Assembly (NCBI GenBank): GCA_038226305.1
Contig: JBBRQN010000003.1
Coordinates: forward strand, 186,001-250,000
Direction: 5' to 3'
Source of the DNA: JASLDZ01 sp038226305
GTDB taxonomy: Bacteria; Pseudomonadota; Alphaproteobacteria; Caulobacterales; Caulobacteraceae
DNA length: 64,000 nt
Of the stretch, positions 34,323-42,161 are shown piece by piece (within the stretch, counting starts at the first letter, position 1; every line of letters begins with the position of its first letter). Under the pieces are notes generated by a model. The model was given only the letters and a program-made list of their open reading frames with translations, searched no databases and was not told the origin of the DNA. A program made the translations under genes and the position numbers.

Positions 34323-35105
34323 ATGGCCTACGCGCCGTTCGATCTGACGGGAAAGGTGGCGCTGGTCACCGGCGGCAACCGGGGCATCGGGCTGGGCATG
34401 GCCGAGGCCCTGGCAGAGGCCGGGGCGCACGTGGCGATCTGGGGTCGAGATGCGGCCAAGAACGCCGAGGCCGAAATCCGCCTGAACACCCACGGCCGCC
34501 GGGTGCTGGCCCTGGCCGTCGACGTTTCGGACGAGGCTCAGGTGGTCGCCGCCATGCAGGAAACCGCATCGACCCTCGGCCGCATCGACACGGTGATCGC
34601 CAACGCGGGCATCGGCTACGGTCAGGCCCCCTTCGTGGACATGACCACCGAGGCCTATCGCAAGACCCTGTCTGTCAACCTCGACGGCGTGTTCTGGACC
34701 CTGCGGGAAGCCTGCCGCCACATGAAGGCGCGGGCCGAGGCGGGGGATCCAGGCGGCTCGCTGGTGGGCATCGCCTCCCTCGCCGCCATCGAGGGCGCGG
34801 CCCGCAATGAGGCCTATGCGGCCACCAAGGGGGCGGTGATCTCCATGATCCGCGCCATCGCGGTGGAGCACGCGCGCTACGGCGTGCGCGCCAACGCCAT
34901 CCTGCCCGGCTGGATCGCCACCGATATGACCCAGCACGCGCAGGCCAACACCGCCTTCGCCGACAAGGTCATCCCCCGGGTGCCGGCTCGCCGCTGGGGT
35001 CAGGCGGCCGACTTCGGCGGCATGGCGGTCTACCTCGCGTCCAACGCCTCCAGCTATCACTCGGGCGACACCCTGGTGATCGACGGCGGCTACTCGATCT
35101 TCTGA
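34323..35105 (+). CDS. SDR family oxidoreductase
   Basis: Classical short-chain dehydrogenase of 260 residues. It has FDLTGKVALVTGGNRGIGLGMAEA read from TGGNRGIG as the cofactor site, VIANAGIGYG, then a catalytic Ser in GIASLAAIEG and YAATKGAVIS (Tyr-x3-Lys). NAILPGWIATDMTQ and LVIDGGYSIF end it. It looks like a 3-oxoacyl-ACP or sugar-alcohol reductase, but the substrate is unknown. GGGAG stands before the ATG at 34323. The stop overlaps the next start (TGATG). Confidence 0.92.
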   Translation: MAYAPFDLTGKVALVTGGNRGIGLGMAEALAEAGAHVAIWGRDAAKNAEAEIRLNTHGRRVLALAVDVSDEAQVVAAMQETASTLGRIDTVIANAGIGYGQAPFVDMTTEAYRKTLSVNLDGVFWTLREACRHMKARAEAGDPGGSLVGIASLAAIEGAARNEAYAATKGAVISMIRAIAVEHARYGVRANAILPGWIATDMTQHAQANTAFADKVIPRVPARRWGQAADFGGMAVYLASNASSYHSGDTLVIDGGYSIF

Positions 35106-35497
35106 TGGGCGGGCTGCTGATGGGCGGGCCACTCCTCGCGGTCCTGCTTCTGGCGGGGCCTCAGCCCGCGACCGCGCCGCCGCGCTCGATGGCGGAGCAG
35201 ACGCAGCTGACGGCGCTGGCGGAGGGGCTCGGTCGGGCCCATGCCCTCAACCGGCTCTGCGCCGGCCCCGCTGACGATTTGTGGCGCAGCCGCATGGCCA
35301 GGCTGCTCACGGCCGAGCGTCCTGAAGCCGCCCTGCGCCAGAAGCTGACGGATGGTTTCAATGCGGGATTCGCAGGGGGCTCCAAAGCCTTCCCGCAGTG
35401 CTCCATCCAGAGCCGCGGTGCCCTGCACGACGCCGAGCGCCAGGCCGCCCGGCAGGCGCGCGCCTTGGCCGCAAATGGCGCTCCCCCTCTACCTTAG
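35105..35497 (+). CDS. TIGR02301 family exported protein
   Basis: Small protein of 130 residues. A hydrophobic N-terminus (GGPLLAVLLLAGPQPATA) is a likely signal peptide. LTALAEGLGRAHALNRLCAGPADDLWRSRMARLL read in parts, then KLTDGFNAGFAGG and PQCSIQSRGALHDAERQA, give the TIGR02301 pattern. Two Cys (about residues 50 and 100) may form a disulphide. Function unknown. It is translationally coupled to the SDR gene by TGATG. Confidence 0.8.
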   Translation: MGGLLMGGPLLAVLLLAGPQPATAPPRSMAEQTQLTALAEGLGRAHALNRLCAGPADDLWRSRMARLLTAERPEAALRQKLTDGFNAGFAGGSKAFPQCSIQSRGALHDAERQAARQARALAANGAPPLP

Positions 35498-35576
35498 CCG
35501 TAAATGTGAAAGAACGTGAGACGCGACGCATCGCCACAATCGCGCCTCAAGCGTGGCGGCGCCGGGATTGCTGGGG

Positions 35577-35591
35577 TTAAGGTATTCCTAA
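35577..35591 (+). promoter_or_regulatory. CtrA-box-like site upstream of the NfeD-like gene
   Basis: TTAA, seven bases, CTAA: one mismatch from the CtrA box TTAA-N7-TTAA, 20 bp before the NfeD-like start. TTAA is rare in such GC-rich DNA. Whether CtrA binds it is not known. Confidence 0.35.
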
Positions 35592-35611
35592 CCAAGCGTA
35601 TCGGTATCCGC

Positions 35612-36151
35612 ATGCCCAGCGTTCTCGATCTTTATCAGCAGAATCCCTACGCCCTTTGGCTTGGCGTTGGCGTGCTGTTGGTGCTCGTCAATCTCATCAC
35701 CGGCATGGGTCGCCTCGTGTGGCCGACCATCGCTGCGGGTGCCGTGGCCAGCGTGAGCCTCGTCGGCGCCCATGTGGAACTGCCGTTCGAGATCGTGATC
35801 TTCGCCGTCCTGACGATCTTCTTCCTGCTCCTGCCCCGCAAGCTCAACGCGCCCCGCACCGCCTACATCGCGGACGACGATGCGCATGAAGTGCTGGAAG
35901 CCAAGAAGCCCCGCCGCGGCAAGGCCCGCGACGAGCGCCCGGTCGGCGCCATGGATCGCACCGGCCGCCTCGTCGGCCGCATCGGCAAGACCACCGGCGA
36001 GTTCGCCAACGGCGTCGGCCGCGTGTGGATCGAGGGTGCCGAGTGGGGAGCCGACCTCGAAAGCGGCGACTATCTGCACGCCGACACCCCGGTGCGCGTC
36101 ACCCGCGTCAGCGGCGGCGTCCGCCTGCAGGTCCGCGCCCTCAACGCCTGA
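35612..36151 (+). CDS. NfeD-like membrane protein
   Basis: Protein of 179 residues with three hydrophobic segments in the first 85 residues (YALWLGVGVLLVLVNLITG, VWPTIAAGAVASVSLVGA, IVIFAVLTIFFLLL). After a basic linker comes a small OB-fold of the NfeD type: DRTGRLVGRIGKTTGEFANGVGRV read in parts, then GADLESGDYLHADTPVRVTRVSGG. NfeD proteins often pair with a stomatin/SPFH protein, none of which is next to it here. The start at 35612 is preferred because a membrane segment follows at once. Confidence 0.82.
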   Translation: MPSVLDLYQQNPYALWLGVGVLLVLVNLITGMGRLVWPTIAAGAVASVSLVGAHVELPFEIVIFAVLTIFFLLLPRKLNAPRTAYIADDDAHEVLEAKKPRRGKARDERPVGAMDRTGRLVGRIGKTTGEFANGVGRVWIEGAEWGADLESGDYLHADTPVRVTRVSGGVRLQVRALNA

Positions 36152-36199
36152 TCGTCCAGGGGGGTGTGAGGGCCTCGCCCGCACCCCCATATCGCCCTC

Positions 36200-37228
36200 G
36201 TGGTGAAGCCCGAGCAGCTCCTGTATCCGCGACCCGAGGGGCTCTACTGCGCCCCGGGCGACTTCTACATTGACCCGGTGCGGCCGGTGGACAGGGCGGT
36301 GATCACCCACGGCCACGCCGACCACGCCCGGTCGGGCCACGGGGCCGTCGCCGCCACCCCGCAGACCCTCGACATCATGGCCACCCGCTACGGCGAGGAC
36401 TTCACCGCCTCCCGCGAGCCGGTGGAATACGGCGGCGGCTTCACCCGCGACGGGGTGGACGTGACGCTGGTGCCGGCGGGCCACGTCCTGGGCTCGGCGC
36501 AGGTGGTGGTGCGCTGGAAGGGCCTGACGATGGTGGTCTCCGGCGACTACAAGCGCAGGCGAGACCCGACCTGCGCCCGCTTCGAGCCCGTGCCCTGCGA
36601 CGTGTTCATCACCGAGGCCACCTTTGGGTTGCCCGTGTTCCGCCACCCGCCCGACCGCGACGAGATCGCCAAGCTGATCCACTCGGTGGAGCAGTTCCCC
36701 GAGCGCACCCACCTCGTGGGGGCCTATGCGCTGGGCAAGGCGCAGCGGGTGATCCGCCTCCTGCGGGAGGGGGGCTATGAGAAGACCATCTACGTGCACG
36801 GCGCACTGCTCCGCCTGAATGCGCTTTACGAGCGGTGGGGTGTCGACCTCGGCCCCATCGCCCCCGCTGCCGACCCGGAGGAGAAGGGCCGCCGCAACGC
36901 GGACCGCCTGCCGGGCGAGATCGTCATCGCCCCGCCCTCGGCCATCCAGGACCGCTGGGCGCGCCGCTTCGCCGACCCGGTGCCCGCCTTCGCTTCCGGC
37001 TGGATGCGGGTGCGCGCCCGCGCCCGCCAGAAAGGGGTCGAGCTGCCGCTGATCCTGTCGGACCATGCCGACTGGGACGAACTCGTCGCCACCATCGAGG
37101 AGCTGAAGCCCGGCCAGGTGTGGGTCACGCACGGTCGCGAAGAAGCGCTGATGCGTTGGTGCGAGCTGAAGGGCACCCCGTCCCGCGCCCTGCGCCTCGT
37201 CGGCTACGAGGACGACGAGACCGACTGA
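36200..37228 (+). CDS. ligase-associated DNA exonuclease (metallo-beta-lactamase fold)
   Basis: Nuclease of 342 residues in the SNM1/CPSF-like group. The metal site is THGHADHARSGH, with a second His in GHVLGSAQVV and Asp in VSGDYKR. The C-terminal part has HADWDELVATIEEL and VWVTHGREEALM. In most genomes this gene stands with an ATP-dependent DNA ligase and an Lhr-type helicase; neither is here. It may act in DNA repair alone or with partners elsewhere. The start could be GTG 36200 or 36203. It is convergent with mnmC, with 4 bp between stops. Confidence 0.9.
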   Translation: MVKPEQLLYPRPEGLYCAPGDFYIDPVRPVDRAVITHGHADHARSGHGAVAATPQTLDIMATRYGEDFTASREPVEYGGGFTRDGVDVTLVPAGHVLGSAQVVVRWKGLTMVVSGDYKRRRDPTCARFEPVPCDVFITEATFGLPVFRHPPDRDEIAKLIHSVEQFPERTHLVGAYALGKAQRVIRLLREGGYEKTIYVHGALLRLNALYERWGVDLGPIAPAADPEEKGRRNADRLPGEIVIAPPSAIQDRWARRFADPVPAFASGWMRVRARARQKGVELPLILSDHADWDELVATIEELKPGQVWVTHGREEALMRWCELKGTPSRALRLVGYEDDETD

Positions 37229-37232
37229 CGGC

Positions 37233-39083
37233 TCAGGAAACCTGCGTGCGCGGGGACGTCTGCGAGCGCCGGGATGGCGAGACCGCCGCCGCGCAGGCTT
37301 GGTCGAGGGGCGAGGGGGCTCCAACGATCAGCGCCGCCACATGCTCGGCCAGCAGGGGGGCCAGGCAGAAGCCCCGCCCGCCGAGGCCCCCCAGCACGAA
37401 CAGCCCCGGTGCCTCCCCCGCCCCCGCCCCCGGGCCCGCCAGGGGCAGATGGTCCGGGGTGGTGGCGCGCACGGCGGCGCGGTCGGTGAAGGCGCCCGGC
37501 GGCAGAGCTGCGAGGCGCGCCGCAAGGGCCGGGCGGGCCTGCGCCAGCCTGTGCAGGTTGTCGGCGCGCTCCCCCTCTCGAACCTCCCCCCCGGCGTCCC
37601 CCGGAACGTGGGAGGCGCCGAACAGCACGCCGTCGCGGGTAGGGATCACATAGGCCCCCCAAGCGGCGGGGGAGCCGTCGAACGCGGCGGCGGCCACGGT
37701 GGCCTGCCCTCGCACGGGGCGCAGGGCGAGGATCGGGGCCAGCGCGGCGGCGCCCCAGCCCGCCGCCAGCACCACGACATCGGCGCAGGCGAGCGTCACG
37801 CCCCCGGCATCCAGCGCGCGCCAGCCGCCAGCACCATCCTGTTCCAGCCGGGCGACTTCGCCGCGCAGGTGGGTGGCGGGGGCGAGCCAGCGATCCAGGA
37901 TGGCACCCGGCTCAACGACCCGCGCATCTGCCAGGTCCAGGCCAGGGGCGGTGGCGGTTTCCCCCAGGCGGTCGGCCACCTCGCCCGGCGTCATGAGCGT
38001 CACGGCGTCGGGATCGAACCCTTCCCACGCGGCGAGGGTGGCGAAGCGGCCGGGGTCGCGGTCTGTGCGGGCGAGCTGCAGGGCGCCCCTCGCCAATACC
38101 GCCCCGGGCTCGGCATCGTAGAGCGTCACGGCCCGGGCGAAGGCCTGCGCGTGGAGGCGGGCGACCACGCCGCCCCCGGCATCCAGCCTCGGCGTCACCA
38201 ACGCGGCGGCGTTGCGGGAGGCGCCGGCATCCTCGCCCGCGAGCACGGTCACAGACGCCGCCCCTGCCCGCGTCAGCGCCTGCACGAGGGCGGCGGCGGC
38301 GATCCCCGCCCCGATCACCAGCACCGATGGCGGCGCCGTCTCGGTTGGGCGCTCACCCGGCGCCCGCGCCTCCAGCCGCTCGCGCTTGCGGCCGAAACCG
38401 GGGCGCTTTTCGAGGGCGAAGCCGCAGCCCTCCAGCCCCCGCCGCACGGCGCCGGCCACGGTGAAGGTCGCGGCGCGGGCACCGGGAGCCGAGCGGGCGA
38501 CGACGGCGGCCAGCACCGTCTCGCTCCACATCTGCGGGTTCTTCGAAGGTGCGAAGCCGTCGAGGAACCAGGCATCCGCCGCACCGGTCCAACCTATGAG
38601 GGCAGGCTCCACGTCACCGATGTGCAGGTCGAGGGTGGCGCCGAGATCTGGCCAGTCGATCAGGTGCGCCCCCCGCCGCCCCTTGGGCCAGGCGTTCAGG
38701 AGGGGGGCTGCGAGGGTGGCGAGTTCCGGCCAGGCCCCAAGCGCGCGGGCCGCTTCGCCGCGTGGCAGGGGGAATCCCTCGATCGAAAAGATGGACAGCC
38801 GGGCATTGGGGCCGGGGCGATGTTCGGCCCACGCCTGCAGCAGAGCCAGGATGTTCAGCCCCGTGCCGAACCCGAGCTCGCCCACGGTGAAGCGGCGGCG
38901 GCCCGCCCAGGCGGCGGGCAGGTCGCAGCCGGTGAGGAACACGAGGCGGCTCTCCTCCAGCCCGTCGGTGGTGGAGAAGTAGACGTCGTCGAACCGGGGG
39001 GAGCGGGGCCCATCCGGCGTCCACTCGACAAGTTCGCCAAGGACGAGGGGCTCGCCGGAAAGTGGGGAGGGAGGGTCGCTCAC
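37233..39083 (-). CDS. mnmC: bifunctional tRNA mnm5s2U34 enzyme MnmC
   Basis: Final steps of wobble-uridine modification. The 616-residue protein has an N-terminal methyltransferase (about 1-240: RFDDVYFSTTDGLEESRLVFL in parts, VGELGFGTGLNIL, DAWFLDGFAPSKNPQMWSE) and a C-terminal FAD oxidoreductase (about 250-600: VLVIGAGIAAAALVQAL, PLLAEHVAALI, GLGGRGFCLAPL). The first makes mnm5 from nm5 and the second removes the carboxymethyl group. Both halves are complete. It is alone on its strand with convergent and intergenic neighbours. Confidence 0.95.
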   Translation of the reverse strand: MSDPPSPLSGEPLVLGELVEWTPDGPRSPRFDDVYFSTTDGLEESRLVFLTGCDLPAAWAGRRRFTVGELGFGTGLNILALLQAWAEHRPGPNARLSIFSIEGFPLPRGEAARALGAWPELATLAAPLLNAWPKGRRGAHLIDWPDLGATLDLHIGDVEPALIGWTGAADAWFLDGFAPSKNPQMWSETVLAAVVARSAPGARAATFTVAGAVRRGLEGCGFALEKRPGFGRKRERLEARAPGERPTETAPPSVLVIGAGIAAAALVQALTRAGAASVTVLAGEDAGASRNAAALVTPRLDAGGGVVARLHAQAFARAVTLYDAEPGAVLARGALQLARTDRDPGRFATLAAWEGFDPDAVTLMTPGEVADRLGETATAPGLDLADARVVEPGAILDRWLAPATHLRGEVARLEQDGAGGWRALDAGGVTLACADVVVLAAGWGAAALAPILALRPVRGQATVAAAAFDGSPAAWGAYVIPTRDGVLFGASHVPGDAGGEVREGERADNLHRLAQARPALAARLAALPPGAFTDRAAVRATTPDHLPLAGPGAGAGEAPGLFVLGGLGGRGFCLAPLLAEHVAALIVGAPSPLDQACAAAVSPSRRSQTSPRTQVS

Positions 39084-39118
39084 GCCGCGGTCTTACCCGC
39101 CGCTGGCGAGCGCGCAAA

Positions 39119-39139
39119 CGAAAGGGGCCGCCCCTTTCG
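39119..39139 (-). terminator. probable terminator after the Thr-rich lipoprotein gene
   Basis: Perfect hairpin CGAAAGGGG, CCG, CCCCTTTCG, followed on the minus strand by TTTGCGC. A competing stem GGGGCCGC (39124-39131) with GCGGCCCC (39143-39150) is also possible. It lies between the lipoprotein stop and mnmC start on the minus strand. Confidence 0.55.
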
Positions 39140-39182
39140 GAGCGGCCCCTCGAGACTAGCCTAGACGACTTCGGTTGAAGTC

Positions 39183-39386
39183 TTAGGAAGCCATCGTGTT
39201 GGTCGTGGTGGTCGTGGTGGTCATGTTGCCCGCGGTGCCGGTGTCGGTCATGTTGCCGGTCGACATTTCGGTGGTGTTGGTCGTGGTCGTGGTCGTGTCG
39301 GTCGTGGTGTTGTTGGCGGCGGGCTTGGAGCAGGCGGCGGCCGACAGAGCGGCGACGGCGGCGGCGGCGATCATGATCTTACGCAT
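39183..39386 (-). CDS. small Thr-rich lipoprotein
   Basis: Protein of 67 residues. The signal peptide MRKIMIAAAAVAALSAAAC ends in lipobox SAAC (Cys19). The mature 49 residues are low-complexity: runs of Thr broken by Asn, Met and Asp (TTTDTTTTTTNTTE, NMTDTGTAGNMTTTT). The DNA is a near-repeat of ACC/ACG codons. It likely sits in the outer membrane; a role as spacer or surface-bound linker is only a guess. Relatives in Caulobacterales differ in the length of the Thr run. A hairpin terminator follows. Confidence 0.65.
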   Translation of the reverse strand: MRKIMIAAAAVAALSAAACSKPAANNTTTDTTTTTTNTTEMSTGNMTDTGTAGNMTTTTTTTNTMAS

Positions 39387-39587
39387 GGGATAGTCCCCTT
39401 AAAGAGTTTCGGGTGGAGGTCGATTTAGAGCGCGGATCGCGCAGCCGCGTCGTCTCATGTGAGACTCCGCGCCCTTGCAGCGCAGCGCCCAATATGCCGC
39501 GATGAGCGATGCTGGCAAGACCGCAGTTCAAGTTCCCGTGATTTTGACGGTCATCTTGACGCCAGCGCTCGAACCTTGATCGCCGCT

Positions 39588-40457
39588 TTACGCCTCGGCG
39601 GGCACGGCCGAGAGCGCTTCTTCCACCTGCGCGAAGCTGGGCTGCGAGGCCGACGGGATGTTGGTGCGGCCGATCTCAACCGAGATCTGGGCGGCGTTGC
39701 CGTGCAGGTGGGCCACCAGCACCGAGCGGATGATGCGGTGGAACGCAGCCTCCTCCTCAACCACGTCCTTCAGGCGCGACGCCATCGGGGCCACGAGTCC
39801 GTAGGCAAGGAACACGCCGAGGAAGGTGCCCACGAGCGCGCCGCCGATCATGGAGCCCAGAACGGCGGGCGGCTCGGTGATGGCGCCCATGGTCTTGATG
39901 ATGCCGAGCACGGCCGCGACGATGCCCAGCGCCGGGAGGGCGTCGGCCAGGGTCTGCAGGGCGCCGGCGGGTGCCAGGCTCTCGTGGTGGTGCTTTTCGA
40001 GCTGCGCCTCCATGGCGTCCTCGATCTGGTGCGGATCCTCCAGGTTCATGGTCATCATGCGAAGGGTGTCGCAGATGAAGTCGACCGCGAAGTGGTCCTT
40101 CATGAGCTTAGGGTAGCGCGAGAAGATCGTGGACTCGGCCGGCTTCTCGATGTGGCTCTCCAGCGCGATGACGCCCTTGGTCTTCATGGTCTTGGTGAGG
40201 AGGAAAAGCAGCGCCAGAAGGTCGTTGTAGTCGCTGGCCTTCCACTTGGGCCCGCCGAAGATCTTGCCGAAGCCCGCCCCCGTGGCCTTGATCGTGGTCA
40301 TGGAGTTGGAGATCAGGAAGCTCGCGATCCCGGCGCCCAGGATGCACATGAGCTCGTGCGGGGCGGCCTCGATGATCACCTCGAGGTTGCCGCCCGACAT
40401 CAGGAACGACCCGAAGACGAGGCCGAACAGAAGGACGACGCCGATGATCTGGAACAT
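39588..40457 (-). CDS. motA: flagellar motor stator protein MotA
   Basis: Proton-channel subunit of the flagellar stator (289 residues). It opens MFQIIGVVLLFGLVFGSFLMSGGN and has four membrane segments, two in the first 60 residues and two near 165-225 (LPALGIVAAVLGIIKTMG, LGSMIGGALVGTFLGVFLAYGLVAP in parts). The large cytoplasmic loop has the charged SRYPKLMKDHFAVDFICDTLRMM region that meets the rotor. No motB gene is next to it, as in Caulobacter, where the two genes are apart. A start 16 codons upstream (40505) is possible. Confidence 0.95.
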   Translation of the reverse strand: MFQIIGVVLLFGLVFGSFLMSGGNLEVIIEAAPHELMCILGAGIASFLISNSMTTIKATGAGFGKIFGGPKWKASDYNDLLALLFLLTKTMKTKGVIALESHIEKPAESTIFSRYPKLMKDHFAVDFICDTLRMMTMNLEDPHQIEDAMEAQLEKHHHESLAPAGALQTLADALPALGIVAAVLGIIKTMGAITEPPAVLGSMIGGALVGTFLGVFLAYGLVAPMASRLKDVVEEEAAFHRIIRSVLVAHLHGNAAQISVEIGRTNIPSASQPSFAQVEEALSAVPAEA

Positions 40458-40541
40458 GAGGGGCGCTCGGCTTTCGGCTTCTGTCGATCGGGAAGAAGCC
40501 GTCATGGTGAGCGTTAATGCTTAAAGGGCCGTGAGCGCCGC

Positions 40542-41558
40542 CTAGACCCACCCCTCCATCAGCGCGCGCAGGGCGGAGACCAGCGCCAGGGGCTGGTCCA
40601 GCAGCAGGTGATGCTCGGCATTGGGGATGGCAAAGATCGGCGTGCCGGGCGGGGCATGCTCGTGGGTGTAGGCGGCCGTGACCGCGGTCATCACCATCGA
40701 CCGCTCGCCATAGATGAAGGCGATGGGGCATTTGGCGGCGGCGAGCTCGGCCTCCTGATCCCGCTGCCGGGCGTTCCAGGTCATCTTCGACCAGATGAAG
40801 GGGTCGAACCGCCAGGTCCAGCCCTGCTCTCCGTCCGGGACGGCGGCGTCCATCGGGGCCGAGCGCAGGCTCTCGCGGGCGATGAAGTCGAGGAGATACA
40901 GGTTCTCGCACCGCTGCGAGGGGGCCAGGCGGAAGCGCCCAAGCGCCGTTTCCAGGGTCGGATAGACCCGGTTGGGCACAGCCCCCCGGGGCGGACCCTT
41001 CCAGCGCATGCCGGGGGGCCGCACGCCTGCGTCGAGCACGATGACGCCTGAAAACCGCTCGCCCACCTTGGAGGCCATGAAGGCCGCGACGCCCCCGCCG
41101 AACGAATGCGCCACCACGATCGGCTTGGTCGGCGCGTCGAACAGCCCGGTCGCCTGCGCGGCGGCAAGGGCCTCCTCCTGAAAGGTCGCGAAGTCGTAGG
41201 CAGGGCGCCAGTCCGACCGGCCCATGCCGCTCCAGCTCATGGCGGTGCAGCGGTGCGTTTCGGCGAAGAAGGGGGCGATGAAGCTCCACCAGTCGGCGTG
41301 GGCGCCGTTGCCGTGGAGGAACAGGATGCCGGGCGCACCCCGGTCGCCCCAGCTCAGCGTTTCGATCTGCGCGCCGGCGGCCTCCACGAAGCCGCGCTCG
41401 GGCACGCTGGCGATGGCGTCCTTGAACCACTGCGGCGAGGGCGGGCGCTCCCCGTGCAGGTGGGCGATGGGCGCCCGGATGTTGGGATCGACGGGCTCGG
41501 GCGAGGTGTCGGCGGAGCCGTCGGGCGTCGCCACGGGCATCACGGGGGCTTCGCTCAT
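40542..41558 (-). CDS. alpha/beta hydrolase
   Basis: Alpha/beta-fold enzyme of 338 residues. It has APGILFLHGNGAHADWWSFI (oxyanion loop), the nucleophile elbow VVAHSFGGGVAAF with Ser, and near the C-terminus AIPNAEHHLLLDQP with the catalytic His; IAFIYGERSMVM holds the region of the acid. The substrate is unknown. The N-terminal 50 residues are variable and acidic. Its ATG overlaps the stop of the thioesterase gene, so both are made together. Confidence 0.9.
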   Translation of the reverse strand: MSEAPVMPVATPDGSADTSPEPVDPNIRAPIAHLHGERPPSPQWFKDAIASVPERGFVEAAGAQIETLSWGDRGAPGILFLHGNGAHADWWSFIAPFFAETHRCTAMSWSGMGRSDWRPAYDFATFQEEALAAAQATGLFDAPTKPIVVAHSFGGGVAAFMASKVGERFSGVIVLDAGVRPPGMRWKGPPRGAVPNRVYPTLETALGRFRLAPSQRCENLYLLDFIARESLRSAPMDAAVPDGEQGWTWRFDPFIWSKMTWNARQRDQEAELAAAKCPIAFIYGERSMVMTAVTAAYTHEHAPPGTPIFAIPNAEHHLLLDQPLALVSALRALMEGWV

Positions 41559-42064
41559 GCGGAGACGGCTTCCTTGGACTCGCTGGATGTGGATTCTGCA
41601 AAGGCGCGCTCGCCCGGGCGGGGCTCGCGGCCGGCGATGGCCTTGAAGAGGCCGGTGCCCGTCAGCAGCGTCCGCTCGCCCGACCATACCCGACCGCGCA
41701 CGCTGTAGAGATCGCCGTCGACGCCCAGGATCTCGCTCCCCGCCTCGACCCAGTCGCCCAGCTTGGCGGAGGAGAGGAAGTCGCAGGTCAGCCGCACCGT
41801 CACCCAGTAGGACGAGCGCTCCACCGAGATGACGTTGCCCCAGGCCACGTCGGCCAGGGTCATCAGCATGCCGCCGTGGGCGTTCTTCAGCCCGTTGGTG
41901 TGCTGCTCGCCGACGCGGAACCCGAGCGTGCGTTGGCCGGTCTCCCACGTCTTGTAGAACACCGGCCCGACCTGGCGCCCGAACCCGCGCCGCCACGGCA
42001 GGATCTGGTACCCCTCTGGCGCATCGACGCTCAAAGCCTCTGGAACATCGACGTCGTCTGACAA
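41555..42064 (-). CDS. PaaI-type hotdog thioesterase
   Basis: Hotdog-fold protein of 169 residues. NGLKNAHGGMLMTLADVAWGN is the PaaI/YbgC-type core and holds the active-site region; YWVTVRLTCDFLSSAKLGDWVEAGSEI follows in two strands, and RTLLTGTGLFKAI ends it. It probably cuts acyl-CoA esters. The start is taken as TTG (42064-42062), with AAGGAG about 10 bp upstream; a GTG at 42106 would add 14 residues. It is coupled by a 4-bp overlap with the hydrolase gene downstream. Confidence 0.87.
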   Translation of the reverse strand: MSDDVDVPEALSVDAPEGYQILPWRRGFGRQVGPVFYKTWETGQRTLGFRVGEQHTNGLKNAHGGMLMTLADVAWGNVISVERSSYWVTVRLTCDFLSSAKLGDWVEAGSEILGVDGDLYSVRGRVWSGERTLLTGTGLFKAIAGREPRPGERAFAESTSSESKEAVSA

Positions 42065-42134
42065 GGCGGGCGATCTCCTTCGCTGGCAGGGTAGGGACTT
42101 TCGCACGCCGTGCGAAGCCGGGTGCGCCCTCTTC

Positions 42135-42161
42135 GGTCTCCCCCGCTGCGCGGGGGAGGCC
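42135..42161. repeat. family B palindrome between tandem genes
   Basis: CTCCCCCGC (42138-42146), loop TGC, GCGGGGGAG (42150-42158), flanked by GGT and GCC. It lies just after the ABC1 kinase stop, upstream of the thioesterase gene on the same strand. It could end the kinase transcript. Confidence 0.65.

Noticed and set aside
37299..39164. A 621-codon open frame opposite mnmC
   Set aside because: Same effect. The minus strand has both complete MnmC domains and the antisense product is low-complexity.
40514..40524. TTAA-N3-TTAA upstream of motA as a CtrA box
   Set aside because: The spacing is 3 and not 7, and it partly overlaps the possible upstream start of motA. No sigma54 promoter could be recognised either.
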